NCBI GenBank assembly: GCA_002308255.1
Contig: DBVZ01000101.1
Span: 22,260-52,932 of the forward strand
Length of the DNA: 30,673 nt
Origin: Lachnospiraceae bacterium UBA1251
Lineage (GTDB): Bacteria > Bacillota > Clostridia > Lachnospirales > Lachnospiraceae
Direction: 5' to 3'
The notes below the pieces were generated by a model that did no database searches, was not told the origin of the DNA, and worked only from the letters and a program-made list of their open reading frames with translations. Below are positions 1 through 9,700 of this stretch, piece after piece. Position 1 is the stretch's first letter. Every line of letters begins with the position of its first letter. The translations under genes were made by a program, and so were the position numbers.

Positions 1-101
1 GCAGCTTTGCTGCCATAACAGCAATGTAACCTGCCCTTTAGGGCAAAACAAACTTCTTGAAGAGTCCTGAAGGGACAAACTAAAGGAAAGGAAGAGAACA
101 C
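1..101 (+). other. 5' leader of the pilus operon
   Basis: This non-coding leader contains three short inverted repeats: GCAGC-TTT-GCTGC (1-13), GCCCT-TT-AGGGC (33-44) and GTCC-TGAAG-GGAC (64-76). A purine-rich ribosome binding stretch (AAAGGAAAGGAAG, 82-95) follows, just before the pilin ATG. No convincing -35/-10 pair is visible, so the promoter probably lies upstream of the window. The small hairpins could be processing or stability elements. No known riboswitch fold could be matched. Confidence 0.4.
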
Positions 102-1778
102 ATGAAGAACATGAAGAAAGTACTGGCTTTTGTGATCGCAATGATCATGGTGCTGGGCATGACCGTTACGGCATTCGCGAGTGGCAATACGGAGCCGACC
201 GGTGGTGAAGGCGGCCAAACTCAGACTACACTTGAAAAAACAATTAAGGTGAATGGCCTGGCTGCTGGAGATACAGTCAAATATGTTCAGGTGATCAAAT
301 GGGATGCTGCAACAGGAAGCTGGGCAAAGGCTCCTGGCTTTGAGAATCTTGATGATGTTGTTTTTAATGAGATCGTAGGTTCAGCACAAGTCGCCGGAAA
401 AATCACAGATGCTTCCGCAACAGCAGTAGCAGCTCTTGCAACAAGCATGACTGACGGCGGTTCTGTTACAGGAACATCCTGGGAAAAGGGTAATTTAGAT
501 CCGGGTCTTTATATGGTGCAGGCTGTTCCGACCACCGCAGATGTAATCTATAATCCTGTTTTTGTGGCGATTCAGGCTAACGGAACAGGCTCTGAAGTAA
601 CGCTTCCTCTTAATTATTCGGACAATGGAACCGCTAAGAAATCTGATGTCACTGTTGATAAAAAGGCAAAATCTCGGGAAACCGGCGCAGATTGGTCTGA
701 TGCCACTACCGAAGATGTCGGTGATATTATCGACTTCAAAGTTGAAACGACTGTTCCGGCATATCTTGAAAGCTACACGAATCCGGTATTCACTGTACAT
801 GATGAACTGAGTGACGGTCTTACTTTTGCTGTGAAAGAAGGAGAGGGAGACGCGGCTCTGACTGACATCACTGTTAAGGTCGGGACTACAGCGCTCACTT
901 TGGGAACCGATTATACGATTACCCAAAAGACCGCAAAAGAATGGACGATTGATTTTTCGAAGGCTTATCTTCAGGGAAGAACGGCAGCAACAGTTGTAAC
1001 AATTGAATATCAGGCAAAGATTACTGATTATGCTAAGAACGTTAACCCGGAGACAAATACGGTATCCATTGAGTATTCCCGCAATCCGAGTGATGCTGAT
1101 GATCATGGAACCAAGGAAGATAAGACAAAACATTACACCTTCGATATCGATGCAGGTCTTCAGGGTGACTCGGAATACACTACTTCGGAAATTATCAAAG
1201 TAGCGGTAGATGCTAATGGCCAGCCTATCCTTGAGGAAAAGGAATACAGCAACAAAGAAAAGCATCATCCGTTAGCCGGTGCAAAATTCAAACTGTATAA
1301 AGATCAGCAGTGCACACAGGCGTATACAAACAGCACTATTACCGAAGACACCGAGTTTGAAACCGACGATATGGGACGCATGGAGATAAAAGGTCTTGAC
1401 GAGGGTGTTTATTATCTCAAAGAATCTTCTCCGGCACCGGGGTACACATTGATTACTGAACCGGTTAAATTTGAGATCACTGCTCAGTATAAAACCGTGC
1501 CTGCGACAGAAACGTGCAATTCCTATCAAGAACTTGATTACTATGAAGTCAAGGTGAATGGGACAACTACTTCTCATTACACCATCGATAAAGGTACTGT
1601 GACGAAGACTTCGACAGGCTCTGCGGGCGATGTTGGCACAGAGATCGTTAATAAACAGGGACATTCTCTTCCGTCCACCGGCGGCATCGGCACAACCCTC
1701 TTCTACATCATCGGCTCCATCCTTGTGATTGGCGCAGGCATCATCCTTGTTGTACGCCGCCGCATGAGCTTACAGTAA
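102..1778 (+). CDS. LPXTG-anchored major pilin (isopeptide-forming fimbrial subunit)
   Basis: This is a 558-residue secreted, sortase-polymerised pilus shaft subunit. It has a signal peptide (KK, hydrophobic core, cleavage likely after Ala26). An N-terminal domain runs to about residue 170. The isopeptide D2-type domain begins near SDVTVDKK (181-188). A SpaA/Cna-B-like domain carries the E-box YYLKESSPAPGY, with Glu441 as the likely isopeptide catalyst. The cell-wall sorting signal is LPSTG (523-527), followed by a membrane helix and an RRR tail. It is first in an operon with a class C sortase and two more LPXTG proteins, and its size and domain order fit the backbone subunit. The usual YPK pilin motif is not seen; Lys179/Lys180 at the end of the first domain are candidate polymerisation residues. 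Start choice is supported by the AAAGGAAAGGAAG ribosome binding site. Product class is confident; the shaft role is inference. Confidence 0.88.
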   Translation: MKNMKKVLAFVIAMIMVLGMTVTAFASGNTEPTGGEGGQTQTTLEKTIKVNGLAAGDTVKYVQVIKWDAATGSWAKAPGFENLDDVVFNEIVGSAQVAGKITDASATAVAALATSMTDGGSVTGTSWEKGNLDPGLYMVQAVPTTADVIYNPVFVAIQANGTGSEVTLPLNYSDNGTAKKSDVTVDKKAKSRETGADWSDATTEDVGDIIDFKVETTVPAYLESYTNPVFTVHDELSDGLTFAVKEGEGDAALTDITVKVGTTALTLGTDYTITQKTAKEWTIDFSKAYLQGRTAATVVTIEYQAKITDYAKNVNPETNTVSIEYSRNPSDADDHGTKEDKTKHYTFDIDAGLQGDSEYTTSEIIKVAVDANGQPILEEKEYSNKEKHHPLAGAKFKLYKDQQCTQAYTNSTITEDTEFETDDMGRMEIKGLDEGVYYLKESSPAPGYTLITEPVKFEITAQYKTVPATETCNSYQELDYYEVKVNGTTTSHYTIDKGTVTKTSTGSAGDVGTEIVNKQGHSLPSTGGIGTTLFYIIGSILVIGAGIILVVRRRMSLQ

Positions 1779-1852
1779 TTCATAAACCTTCCTTTTGCAG
1801 GTTCCAATTTGCACAGACAGATTAGAATCGGCGAGCAATGAATAGCAATACC

Positions 1853-1885
1853 TCCGGAAGTGCCGGCTTAACCGGTGCTTCCGGA
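1853..1885 (+). other. Long intercistronic hairpin between pilin and sortase
   Basis: A 14-bp stem (1853-1866 with 1872-1885, two central G-U pairs) encloses the 5-nt loop CTTAA. There is no T-run after it (ACCAAAAG follows), so it is not a standard intrinsic terminator. It more likely protects the 3' end of the abundant pilin message or reduces read-through into the sortase. Its right arm contains a GTG in the sortase frame (1875), which makes that GTG an implausible start. Confidence 0.6.
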
Positions 1886-2021
1886 ACCAAAAGAATTCGA
1901 ACTCTCGGACCTGCCCGGAGACGGGCAGACGGATTGCGCCGGAACTGCGGTCGTATTTTCGCAGGGAAGGCCGGATGAAGAAAGAAAGGTATCGGAAAGT
2001 GTAAATATTTCCGTTTCATAT

Positions 2022-2855
2022 ATGAAGTTTTTAAAAAAGCATCTGATCACTATTATACTGAGTCTCATTTTCCTGGTCGGGCTGGGGCTGCTGGTATATC
2101 CGACATTTGCGGATTACTGGAACTCTATGCACCAGTATCATGCGATCCTGGATTACGCCGAAGAGATTTCAAAGATGGACGATGAGCAGTATGAGGAGAT
2201 GCTTGAGGAAGCGAGGGCATATAACGCGAGTATTTCCGAGCACGGCATTAACTGGATGCTGAGTGACGAGGAAAAAAAAGAGTATCAAAGTATTCTTTCC
2301 GCCGGACCGTCTGGAATTATGGGCTATATCGACATCTCAAAGATCGATATCAGGCTTCCGATCTATCACGGCACCAGCGAGGATGTCCTGCAGACATCGA
2401 TCGGCCACCTGGAAGGTTCTTCTCTTCCTGTTGGCGGCGAAGGATCCCACTGTGCTCTGTCCGGACACCGTGGACTGCCTTCGGCAAAGCTGTTTTCGGA
2501 TCTTGATAAGCTCAAAGAAGGGGATACGTTCGTTATCGGTATTCTGAACGAGACCCTCACCTATGAAGTTGATCAGATCCGGGTAGTAGAGCCTACAGAC
2601 ATGACGGAGCTCCAGATCGAGCCCAGGAAAGATTATTGTACGCTCGTTACCTGTACGCCATACGGTATCAACACGCATCGATTGCTGGTACGCGGGCACC
2701 GCACCGAAAATGCCGACGGAGATGTCCGTGTCGTAGCAGACGCGATTCAGATCGAACCGATATACATTGCGCCGTTTATCGCGGTTCCTATCCTGGTCAT
2801 CTTATTGCTGGTGATGATGATCGCACCGGGAAAAAAGTCCCGGAAAAAGGGTTGA
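2022..2855 (+). CDS. Class C (pilus-polymerising) sortase
   Basis: This is a membrane transpeptidase that cleaves LPXTG signals and joins pilins through isopeptide bonds. I take the start as ATG 2022, giving 277 aa beginning MKFLKKHLITIILSLIFLVG, a typical N-terminal anchor helix. The frame is open back to GTG 1875, but that codon sits inside a hairpin and the extra 49 residues do not look like a sortase. No strong ribosome binding site precedes 2022, so the start is uncertain. Catalytic residues in 277-aa numbering are His149 (LSGHRGL), Cys211 (TLVTC) and Arg220 (THRLLVRG). A second membrane helix near the C-terminus (PFIAVPILVILLLVMMI) is typical of class C. The region where class C enzymes carry a DPF/DPW lid reads NWMLSDEEKKEY, without that motif. 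It lies between its pilin substrates. Confidence 0.9.
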   Translation: MKFLKKHLITIILSLIFLVGLGLLVYPTFADYWNSMHQYHAILDYAEEISKMDDEQYEEMLEEARAYNASISEHGINWMLSDEEKKEYQSILSAGPSGIMGYIDISKIDIRLPIYHGTSEDVLQTSIGHLEGSSLPVGGEGSHCALSGHRGLPSAKLFSDLDKLKEGDTFVIGILNETLTYEVDQIRVVEPTDMTELQIEPRKDYCTLVTCTPYGINTHRLLVRGHRTENADGDVRVVADAIQIEPIYIAPFIAVPILVILLLVMMIAPGKKSRKKG

Positions 2856-2921
2856 TAGTATTGGCCGGTTCCGCTGTGAGCGGCAAAGACACTGATTAGA
2901 AAAAAACAGGGAGTATCGGAA

Positions 2922-3674
2922 ATGACTGCATTTTCCAGGAAAATAAAACAATTGACCGCAGCTCTTCTTGCGGCAGTGATTTGCTTTACCGCCATTCCTA
3001 TGACAGTAAATGCGGAAGAGAAGGTGGATCCTGACAAAAAGGGATCGATCATAGTGGCGACCTTGAATGCCGATAAAAAAGCAATCGTCGGCGGAACAGT
3101 CACACTCTGCCAGGTTGCGGCGCTTTCGGAGGACGGTCAGAAATTCGTTTTCACAGAGGATTTTGCTTCCTTTAAGGATCCTATTGAAAAAGATACGGAT
3201 TTCACTCCGCAACTGGCCGAGAAGCTTGCTGCAAAGGCGAAAACTCTGAAAAACCTTACGACGAAAACAATCGGAAGCAAAGGGTATGTCGAATTCTCAA
3301 AGCTTCCGGTTGGGGTTTATGTTATTTTCCAGGAGAAGGCAGCAAAAGGCTACAAACCGATCAAACCCTTCCTTGTTTCGGTTCCATTCAAAGAAAAAGA
3401 CGGAAAGCTCACTTATCAGGTAAATGCCATTCCGAAACCGGAAACGGCGGAAAAAGAAGGAACACCGACGCCGACACCGACAGATAAACCGACACCGACG
3501 GCAACTCCTTCCGGAGGAGGAAAAACCCCATCATCCGGAGGAGGAAAAACTCCATCATCCGGAGGTGGAAAGCTTCCACAGACGGGACAGCTGTGGTGGC
3601 CGGTACCGGTACTGGCAATATGCGGATTGTTTTTCTTTTTATTAGGAATGAGATTAAAACGCAGAAACAGTTAG
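2922..3674 (+). CDS. Small LPQTG-anchored minor (basal) pilin
   Basis: This is a 250-residue surface protein with a signal peptide (cleavage likely after VNA, about residue 31) and one SpaA-like beta-sandwich domain (about 38-170). The domain ends in the E-box-like stretch VYVIFQEKAAKGY. A Thr-Pro repeat (TPTPTPTDKPTPTATP) and three Ser/Gly-rich TPSSGGGK-type units follow. LPQTG (218-222), a membrane helix and a KRR tail complete the sorting signal. The Pro/Gly-rich spacer before LPQTG is the kind used to cross peptidoglycan, so a basal pilin that fixes the shaft to the wall is the best guess. It lies 66 bp after the sortase and is preceded by CAGGGAG (2907-2913), which supports ATG 2922. The sorting motif differs from the LPSTG of the other two substrates. 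The basal role is inference; the anchored-pilin class is clear. Confidence 0.82.
   Translation: MTAFSRKIKQLTAALLAAVICFTAIPMTVNAEEKVDPDKKGSIIVATLNADKKAIVGGTVTLCQVAALSEDGQKFVFTEDFASFKDPIEKDTDFTPQLAEKLAAKAKTLKNLTTKTIGSKGYVEFSKLPVGVYVIFQEKAAKGYKPIKPFLVSVPFKEKDGKLTYQVNAIPKPETAEKEGTPTPTPTDKPTPTATPSGGGKTPSSGGGKTPSSGGGKLPQTGQLWWPVPVLAICGLFFFLLGMRLKRRNS
3504..3572 (+). repeat. 24-bp tandem repeat encoding TPSSGGGK units
   Basis: About three near-identical 24-bp units (core CATCATCCGGAGGAGG) encode the Ser-Gly-Lys linker directly before the LPQTG sorting signal. The units differ by single bases and the first is partial. Such in-frame repeats can change copy number and so alter the length of the wall-spanning spacer. 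Confidence 0.75.
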
Positions 3675-3791
3675 GATTTACCGGAGCATTCTTCATTTGC
3701 AGGAGCAGACTGCAGGATCATCATTGCCGCAGCAACCATGCTCAAAGAAAATCAATGAAAACTGATCAATAAATGATTGGAGCATTGCACG

Positions 3792-6700
3792 ATGAGTAAA
3801 CTACTCGAACTGATAAAAGAAATACTGACAAAACATGGACGTCTGGTGCGTTACCGGAAAATTCTTTCGGTAATGATGGCTGTCGTCGTCTTCAGTACAA
3901 CATATGCTTTGATTCTTCCGGCAATTACGATCGATATGGACCGGGCGTCGGAGGAACCTGGCCTTGTATTGGAAATGGCAGCGGAAGAGGAAGAAGCTGA
4001 TCAGGAGAACGTTGCTGATCCTGCAGATGAATTGTCCGGGGAAGAACCGGTACAGGATGAAACGGTTTTGACGGAAATCACTGATGAAGAGGATGCTGCT
4101 TCTGAAAGTGCAGATGTACCGCAGGATCCTTCTCAGGATGCTGATGAATTAGTAACCGAACCTGCTCTTGAAAATACGGAACAGGAGAATGTGCATGGAG
4201 AAACAGAGGGATCATTTGAAGAGACTGTAGAGACAGAAAACACAGAGGATTTACAGACAGAAGAAGACAGCGAAGAAACAGAGAATACAGAGGTAATTGC
4301 AGACACTGAGGAGACGGAAACGGAGCTTCAGCAGGAGCTGCCAGTCGAAGCGGAGCTGATCACCGAACCGACGGAACTTATATTTAAAGGAGAAGACTAT
4401 ACGGTTACTGCGGCATTTGACGAGACCGCGCAGTTACCGGTCGGAACAGAGCTGAAAGTTCAGGAAATCCGCAGTGACGTTCAGGAAGAGGCTGACGCAT
4501 ACCAGACTTATTTTGATACTGCTCTTGAAGAAATTCAGAAAACACAGGGTGAACAGAAGGTCTTTACGTATGCCAGGTTTTTTGATATCAGCTTTGTAAA
4601 AAACGAACAGAGTTACGAGCCCATGGCTCCGGTGTCCGTCAAGATCACCTATGACCAGCTTGGGGCAGAAGACGAAAAACGTCCGGAGACGGATATGGAC
4701 GTCAATGTCCTGCATTTTGACGAAGAGAGCGAAGTCAATATTGAACAGATCAATCCTTTCGTCACAGAAATGGCGGAAGCGGTTGATATCGAATTTGCTG
4801 CGGATAAGTTTTCTGTCTACGGCGTAGTCTATACGGTGGACTTTGAGTACTCAGTGAACGGCAAAATGTACCAGTTCAGCCTGCCTGGAGGCGAAAAAAT
4901 CACTTTGTCAGACCTGGTAGAAGTGCTGGGTATAATTGGTGATACGAACAGCGGAGAAAAAGCGGCATTTAATAGCGTTGAAGATTTCCTTAAAGAAGTG
5001 GCGAATGTACAGTTCTCGGATGAGAGCTTAGTTAAGGTTACCCCTGTGGAGGGTGACTGGGAGCTGGAGAGTCTGCAGCCGTTTAGCACAGATGAAGATC
5101 TGACCATCACCATGAAGAATGGGGATGTGGTCACGGTGAAGGTGACAGATGCGCAGTATACGGATATCACCAGCCTTTTGAGTAGCGTGACTATCAGCGG
5201 CGCAACTAAGAATTCTGACGGCAGTTATAATGTATTTCCGGGCACTCCGTATACGATTGCTTTGAAGTTCGACGAAACACTACAGGATACATTTAACCGA
5301 AATGGCAGCATGACATATAAACTCCCGAATGGCTTGAAGATTCCGGAAGCCACGTCCGGTACACTGGTTCCGTCCGACAGTACACAGGCGGAGATCTATT
5401 CGATTAACTATACCATTGCCGCAGATGGAACGATCACATTCAGCTGGGACATTAAGCCTGGGAAAGAACAGGAATTTTTAGATCTGCCTGGTATGTTCAT
5501 TAGTCTCAATATTGAAGCTGAGTTTGATGAAAATGCAACAACAATTGATTGGCATGGAGCTGCACAGGTAACTGTAGATAAGACGCATGATGTAGGGGTA
5601 AATAAGACTGCAAATCTAGGTCAGGACGGTTACATGTATTATACGGTGACCGTGACTTCCACGGGTGATAATAAGAACATTTCACTGACTGATACCATCA
5701 GCGGAACCGCATTGACGCTGGATCAAAGCTCCATTACAGAAACAACAAATCATGGCGCTACGTTCTCAAACAAGACGAACAAAGGCTTCGATATTTCTAT
5801 TCCCGAACTGAAGCATGGTGAATCGGCAACGATCACTTATCGTGCAGAAGTGGATTATGATGTTCTTGCAAGCGAGGCAGGAGTAGAGAAGGGTCAATAC
5901 GGTACAGTAACCACGACTGGAAACCAGATTCGTATTAATGGGACGGATGACAATCCTGACAACAATACGTCTGAGACTCATGCAGACCACAATATCAGCT
6001 TCTCAAGTACCGGAAAAGGTGTGACTGAGGGGCACTATAACGAGGAAACCGGAAAGCGCACTATGAATTGGCAAATTAAAGCCAATGACGAACACAGGAC
6101 AACTATCTCCTATATTCATGATGAAATGGGAGAAGGCTCTGATAAGATGAATTATAGTGGTGAGGGCATCACTGTAAAAGTCGTGAATCCGGATTGGTCT
6201 GTAGCAGCTACATATACCGTGCAGTGGAGCCAGCTGGGCGTTAACGCGAGCAGCACGGAATGGACATACAATATACCGGATCAGTATAAGAATAAGAACT
6301 ATTCCTTTGTGATTGATTACACGACTGATGTTGATGTTTCCGACTCCATTGTGCCTGTTACTGTAAAAAATGATGCTGAGACTGATTATGGTGAAGGTGG
6401 AGGAAGCGGAAAAGCAGATCCTGCTCCAGGGTCTAAACTTGATATGGAGAAGTCTGTTGTAGAGACAGATATTCCAGGAGGGACTGTTACCTGGAACATC
6501 ACGGTTGATGTTCCGGCAACTGGTTTGGATAGTTGTGTCGTAACGGATACTTTGCCTTACGTCAACGGCCCGAAAAGTTTTACTGATGGATTTGACAGCA
6601 GCAGTTTCAGCGCCGCACGAGATGTAGCCGGATTAATTGATGGTGAGACCGTGTCACTTGATACCACACAGTCTGGCAAGGTTATATTCACATTCTACAA

Positions 6701-9700
6701 AGACGGACAGCCTGGACTCTATCCTGTAGAAGGTGGCCGTAAGGTAACAATAACGTTGACGACAACTCTGGATGAGGATTGGATGGCGTTTGAGGTAAAC
6801 CAGGATAATCTGCGGTACTACAATACCCACACAAATAACGCTAAGGTTGTCGCAAATAATTATACGGTAGAAGACAGTGCCTCTGTAACAGTCAATAGTA
6901 CGAATCCTTCTATGATCAAGAAGGCGGATTCGTATATGAGTGAAAGCTTCCATTGGCAGAATTGGGATGCTGAGAACAATCTGAAGGCATGGATGTATCG
7001 ACTGTATCTCTATGGGATCAGCGACGATACATTTACCGATGGTTATTTAGAGATAACAGATACTTTCGATGATCGTTATCTGGCATATTATGACCCTGAT
7101 AATACGGATGTCTTTACAAACAACGGCAACATTCAACTCTTCCATCAAAAGCTGACACATGGAAGCGAGAATGGAAACTACAATGATCCTGTAGATATCG
7201 AAGCAACTGTCAGTGGAGGAACAATTACGTTCCGAATTCCTAAGTCAGCATTCCTAAATGAGGCGGGTGGATACGACAGGTTCTACCATGTCAGCTATTT
7301 CCTGCATGTCAAGGACAAGGATACCATTCAGAAGATGGATGAGGATGCTCTGGCAGCCGGAGGTACGCTGAAGATAAAGAACACTGCTGTATGGGCTTAT
7401 TCCGAGCCTACAGAGGTGGAAGTAGAACACAAGATTCCGATAATTGAAAAAGATTACACTGTAAAAGATGCTGATGCCGGTGTCTATGACTTTGTGATTA
7501 AAGTCAATGAAGGCGGAAACCAGCTCGGAGATGCAGATTATCTGGAGGTTACGGACTCCTATACCAATTTGACGATAGACTATGCAACCTTGACGTGCGA
7601 GCCGGAAGACGCGCTTCTTTCCTATACGCACTCCGGCAATACGGTCACATATTTCGTCAAGAACGGTGTGCCTGTAACGCTGCGCTATACTGCAAGTGCT
7701 TTGGAAAGTGGCGCATTCAGCAACACGGTTGAAGTCAATAATCAGTCTGTGACTAAAACAGGAACAGCCAATATTACATCTCGTGGTTCGACCGGTGCCC
7801 GCGAAGCCAGTATCAAGATCCTGAAGCATGCCGGCTCAAACCTTCTTGAGGGAATAGCAGGTGTTCAGTTTGAACTATACGAGTATGACGAGAGTTATCC
7901 GAATAATTACAATCCCGCGGCGAAAGTATTGTCCGGAACTTACAGCACAGATGCGAACGGTATGTTTACCATACGGCACATTCCGCTTGCGGTAGAGGAT
8001 GGTTCATATACGACGCACACAAAGAAATATGTCCTGCATGAAGTAGAGCCCCCGGAAGGATATAAGGCTTTGCCACATGATTATGTTTTCACTGTAGATA
8101 CACAGACAGCCTCATATGGGCAGTATATTTATTTGCACGATGATACGCTGCCGATCTCCAATGAGCCCATAAAGGATGAGGATATTTCGATCACGGTAAA
8201 TAAGATATGGCCCGACGGAGATGCAGATTTGCCTGAGTTGATTCGAGTCCGTCTGTATCAGAAAGACTCGAGGACTGCTTCTGCTGCTTCTGCCATTGAA
8301 GTTGATGTTGCCGAGATGACACGGGGGGCGGATGGTAGCTGGACGCATACCTTTGCCGGACTCGATCCTGAAAAGGCATATTTCATTAAGGAAGACCCTG
8401 TAGAAGGCTATACTGCAAGCTATTCCAGCAACAACATTCTCGGTCTCGAGCAGAGCGGAACGATTAACATTACCAATACTAAAGATGAACCCGACGATGA
8501 GACAACCAGTATCACTGTAAAGAAAAAGTGGATGCAGGGCGAGGAAGAGATCACCGATATTGATCAGAAGAAGGATCTGTCTGCGACGGTTGAACTGGTT
8601 AGGTACCGAGCTGAACAGACAGGGACGACGGTGCATTTTATTAACGCTGGTTCGACTGAAGATGTCGGAACGATTCTGCTTCCGAGAAATAAAAATAACG
8701 TCACATTCACTGCTGATGTAACCGGCAGCGGCACATGGGCATACCTGACCAGTTATACGGCAGGAAAGCAAGGACATGAGTATGTTAATGATAATAATAA
8801 TTCCATACACTCATCTGGTCACATAAACGGTGGCAATGGAATCAGTGTGACCATTAATACTCCTGATGTCTCTGACATATATATTGTATTCTGTTATGGA
8901 ACAATCACTTCAATAACAGCCACTACAGAGGAGAGTATTGGTGGTAGTGGAGAAGGAGCTATTGATCCAACCTATACAGCTCCTGAGACCATAACGCTTG
9001 ATCGCGTGAACGGATGGCGGGCATCTTTCTCTAATCTGCCTACTTCGGGAACTGGTTCTGATGATGGGAAGGCATACTCCTATACTTATGGAATCCGCGA
9101 AACAGAAACCTCCGACACAAACTTTGCGTTTGATTCCTATAGTGTCGATACATATGATGGTGAAGGGTCAAACAATGCCACAGTAGCCGTTGCTTCGGGA
9201 GGCACTGTTACGGTGACCAATAAGAAAGAAGCGCCGCAGACCGGTTCACTGAAGATCGAGAAGATCTTAAAGGTAGATGGCAATACTCCGGATACACCTG
9301 AAAAGAAAGCTCTTGTAGCGGGAACATATGAGTTTACCATTGCCAGCACGAGCCTTGTTCCTGCAGTTTCCAAAACAATCGGCATTACGTTTGGAACCGA
9401 TGGTATCGCAACAAGCGTGAGAGGTGATGGGGCTGTACTGGAAGATGGCAAGGTTACGGTTACAGGCTTAGCAGCAGATGAGTATACTATTACTGAGAAT
9501 GCACCTGTAAATGGAACAAGGCTGATAAAAGTCGGAAACACAGACATTACCAGCGATTCAACTGATGCTGACAAGAAGATAACTGTCACAGTTACAGCAG
9601 GAGATACAGCCACTGTGCCCACTGCAAGTTTCACAAACAATTATAAAACTACCGACTTCGAGTTCAGCAAGCAGTGGATTGATATCGGTCAGCAGGAGAT

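Noticed and set aside
31..80. Possible c-di-GMP riboswitch before the pilin (GGGCAAA and GGGAC segments)
   Set aside because: The tetraloop/receptor stems and conserved core of the class I riboswitch could not be matched; only small local hairpins are present.
1885..1915. GTTCGAA-like T-loop sequence on the minus strand suggesting a tRNA
   Set aside because: The T-stem does not pair and there is no acceptor or anticodon arm.
1838..1978. 46-codon open frame starting ATG before the sortase gene
   Set aside because: It runs through the hairpin, lacks a ribosome binding site and has no recognisable product.
1875..2021. GTG start extending the sortase by 49 residues
   Set aside because: The codon lies inside a strong hairpin with no ribosome binding site, and the added residues are unlike sortase N-termini.
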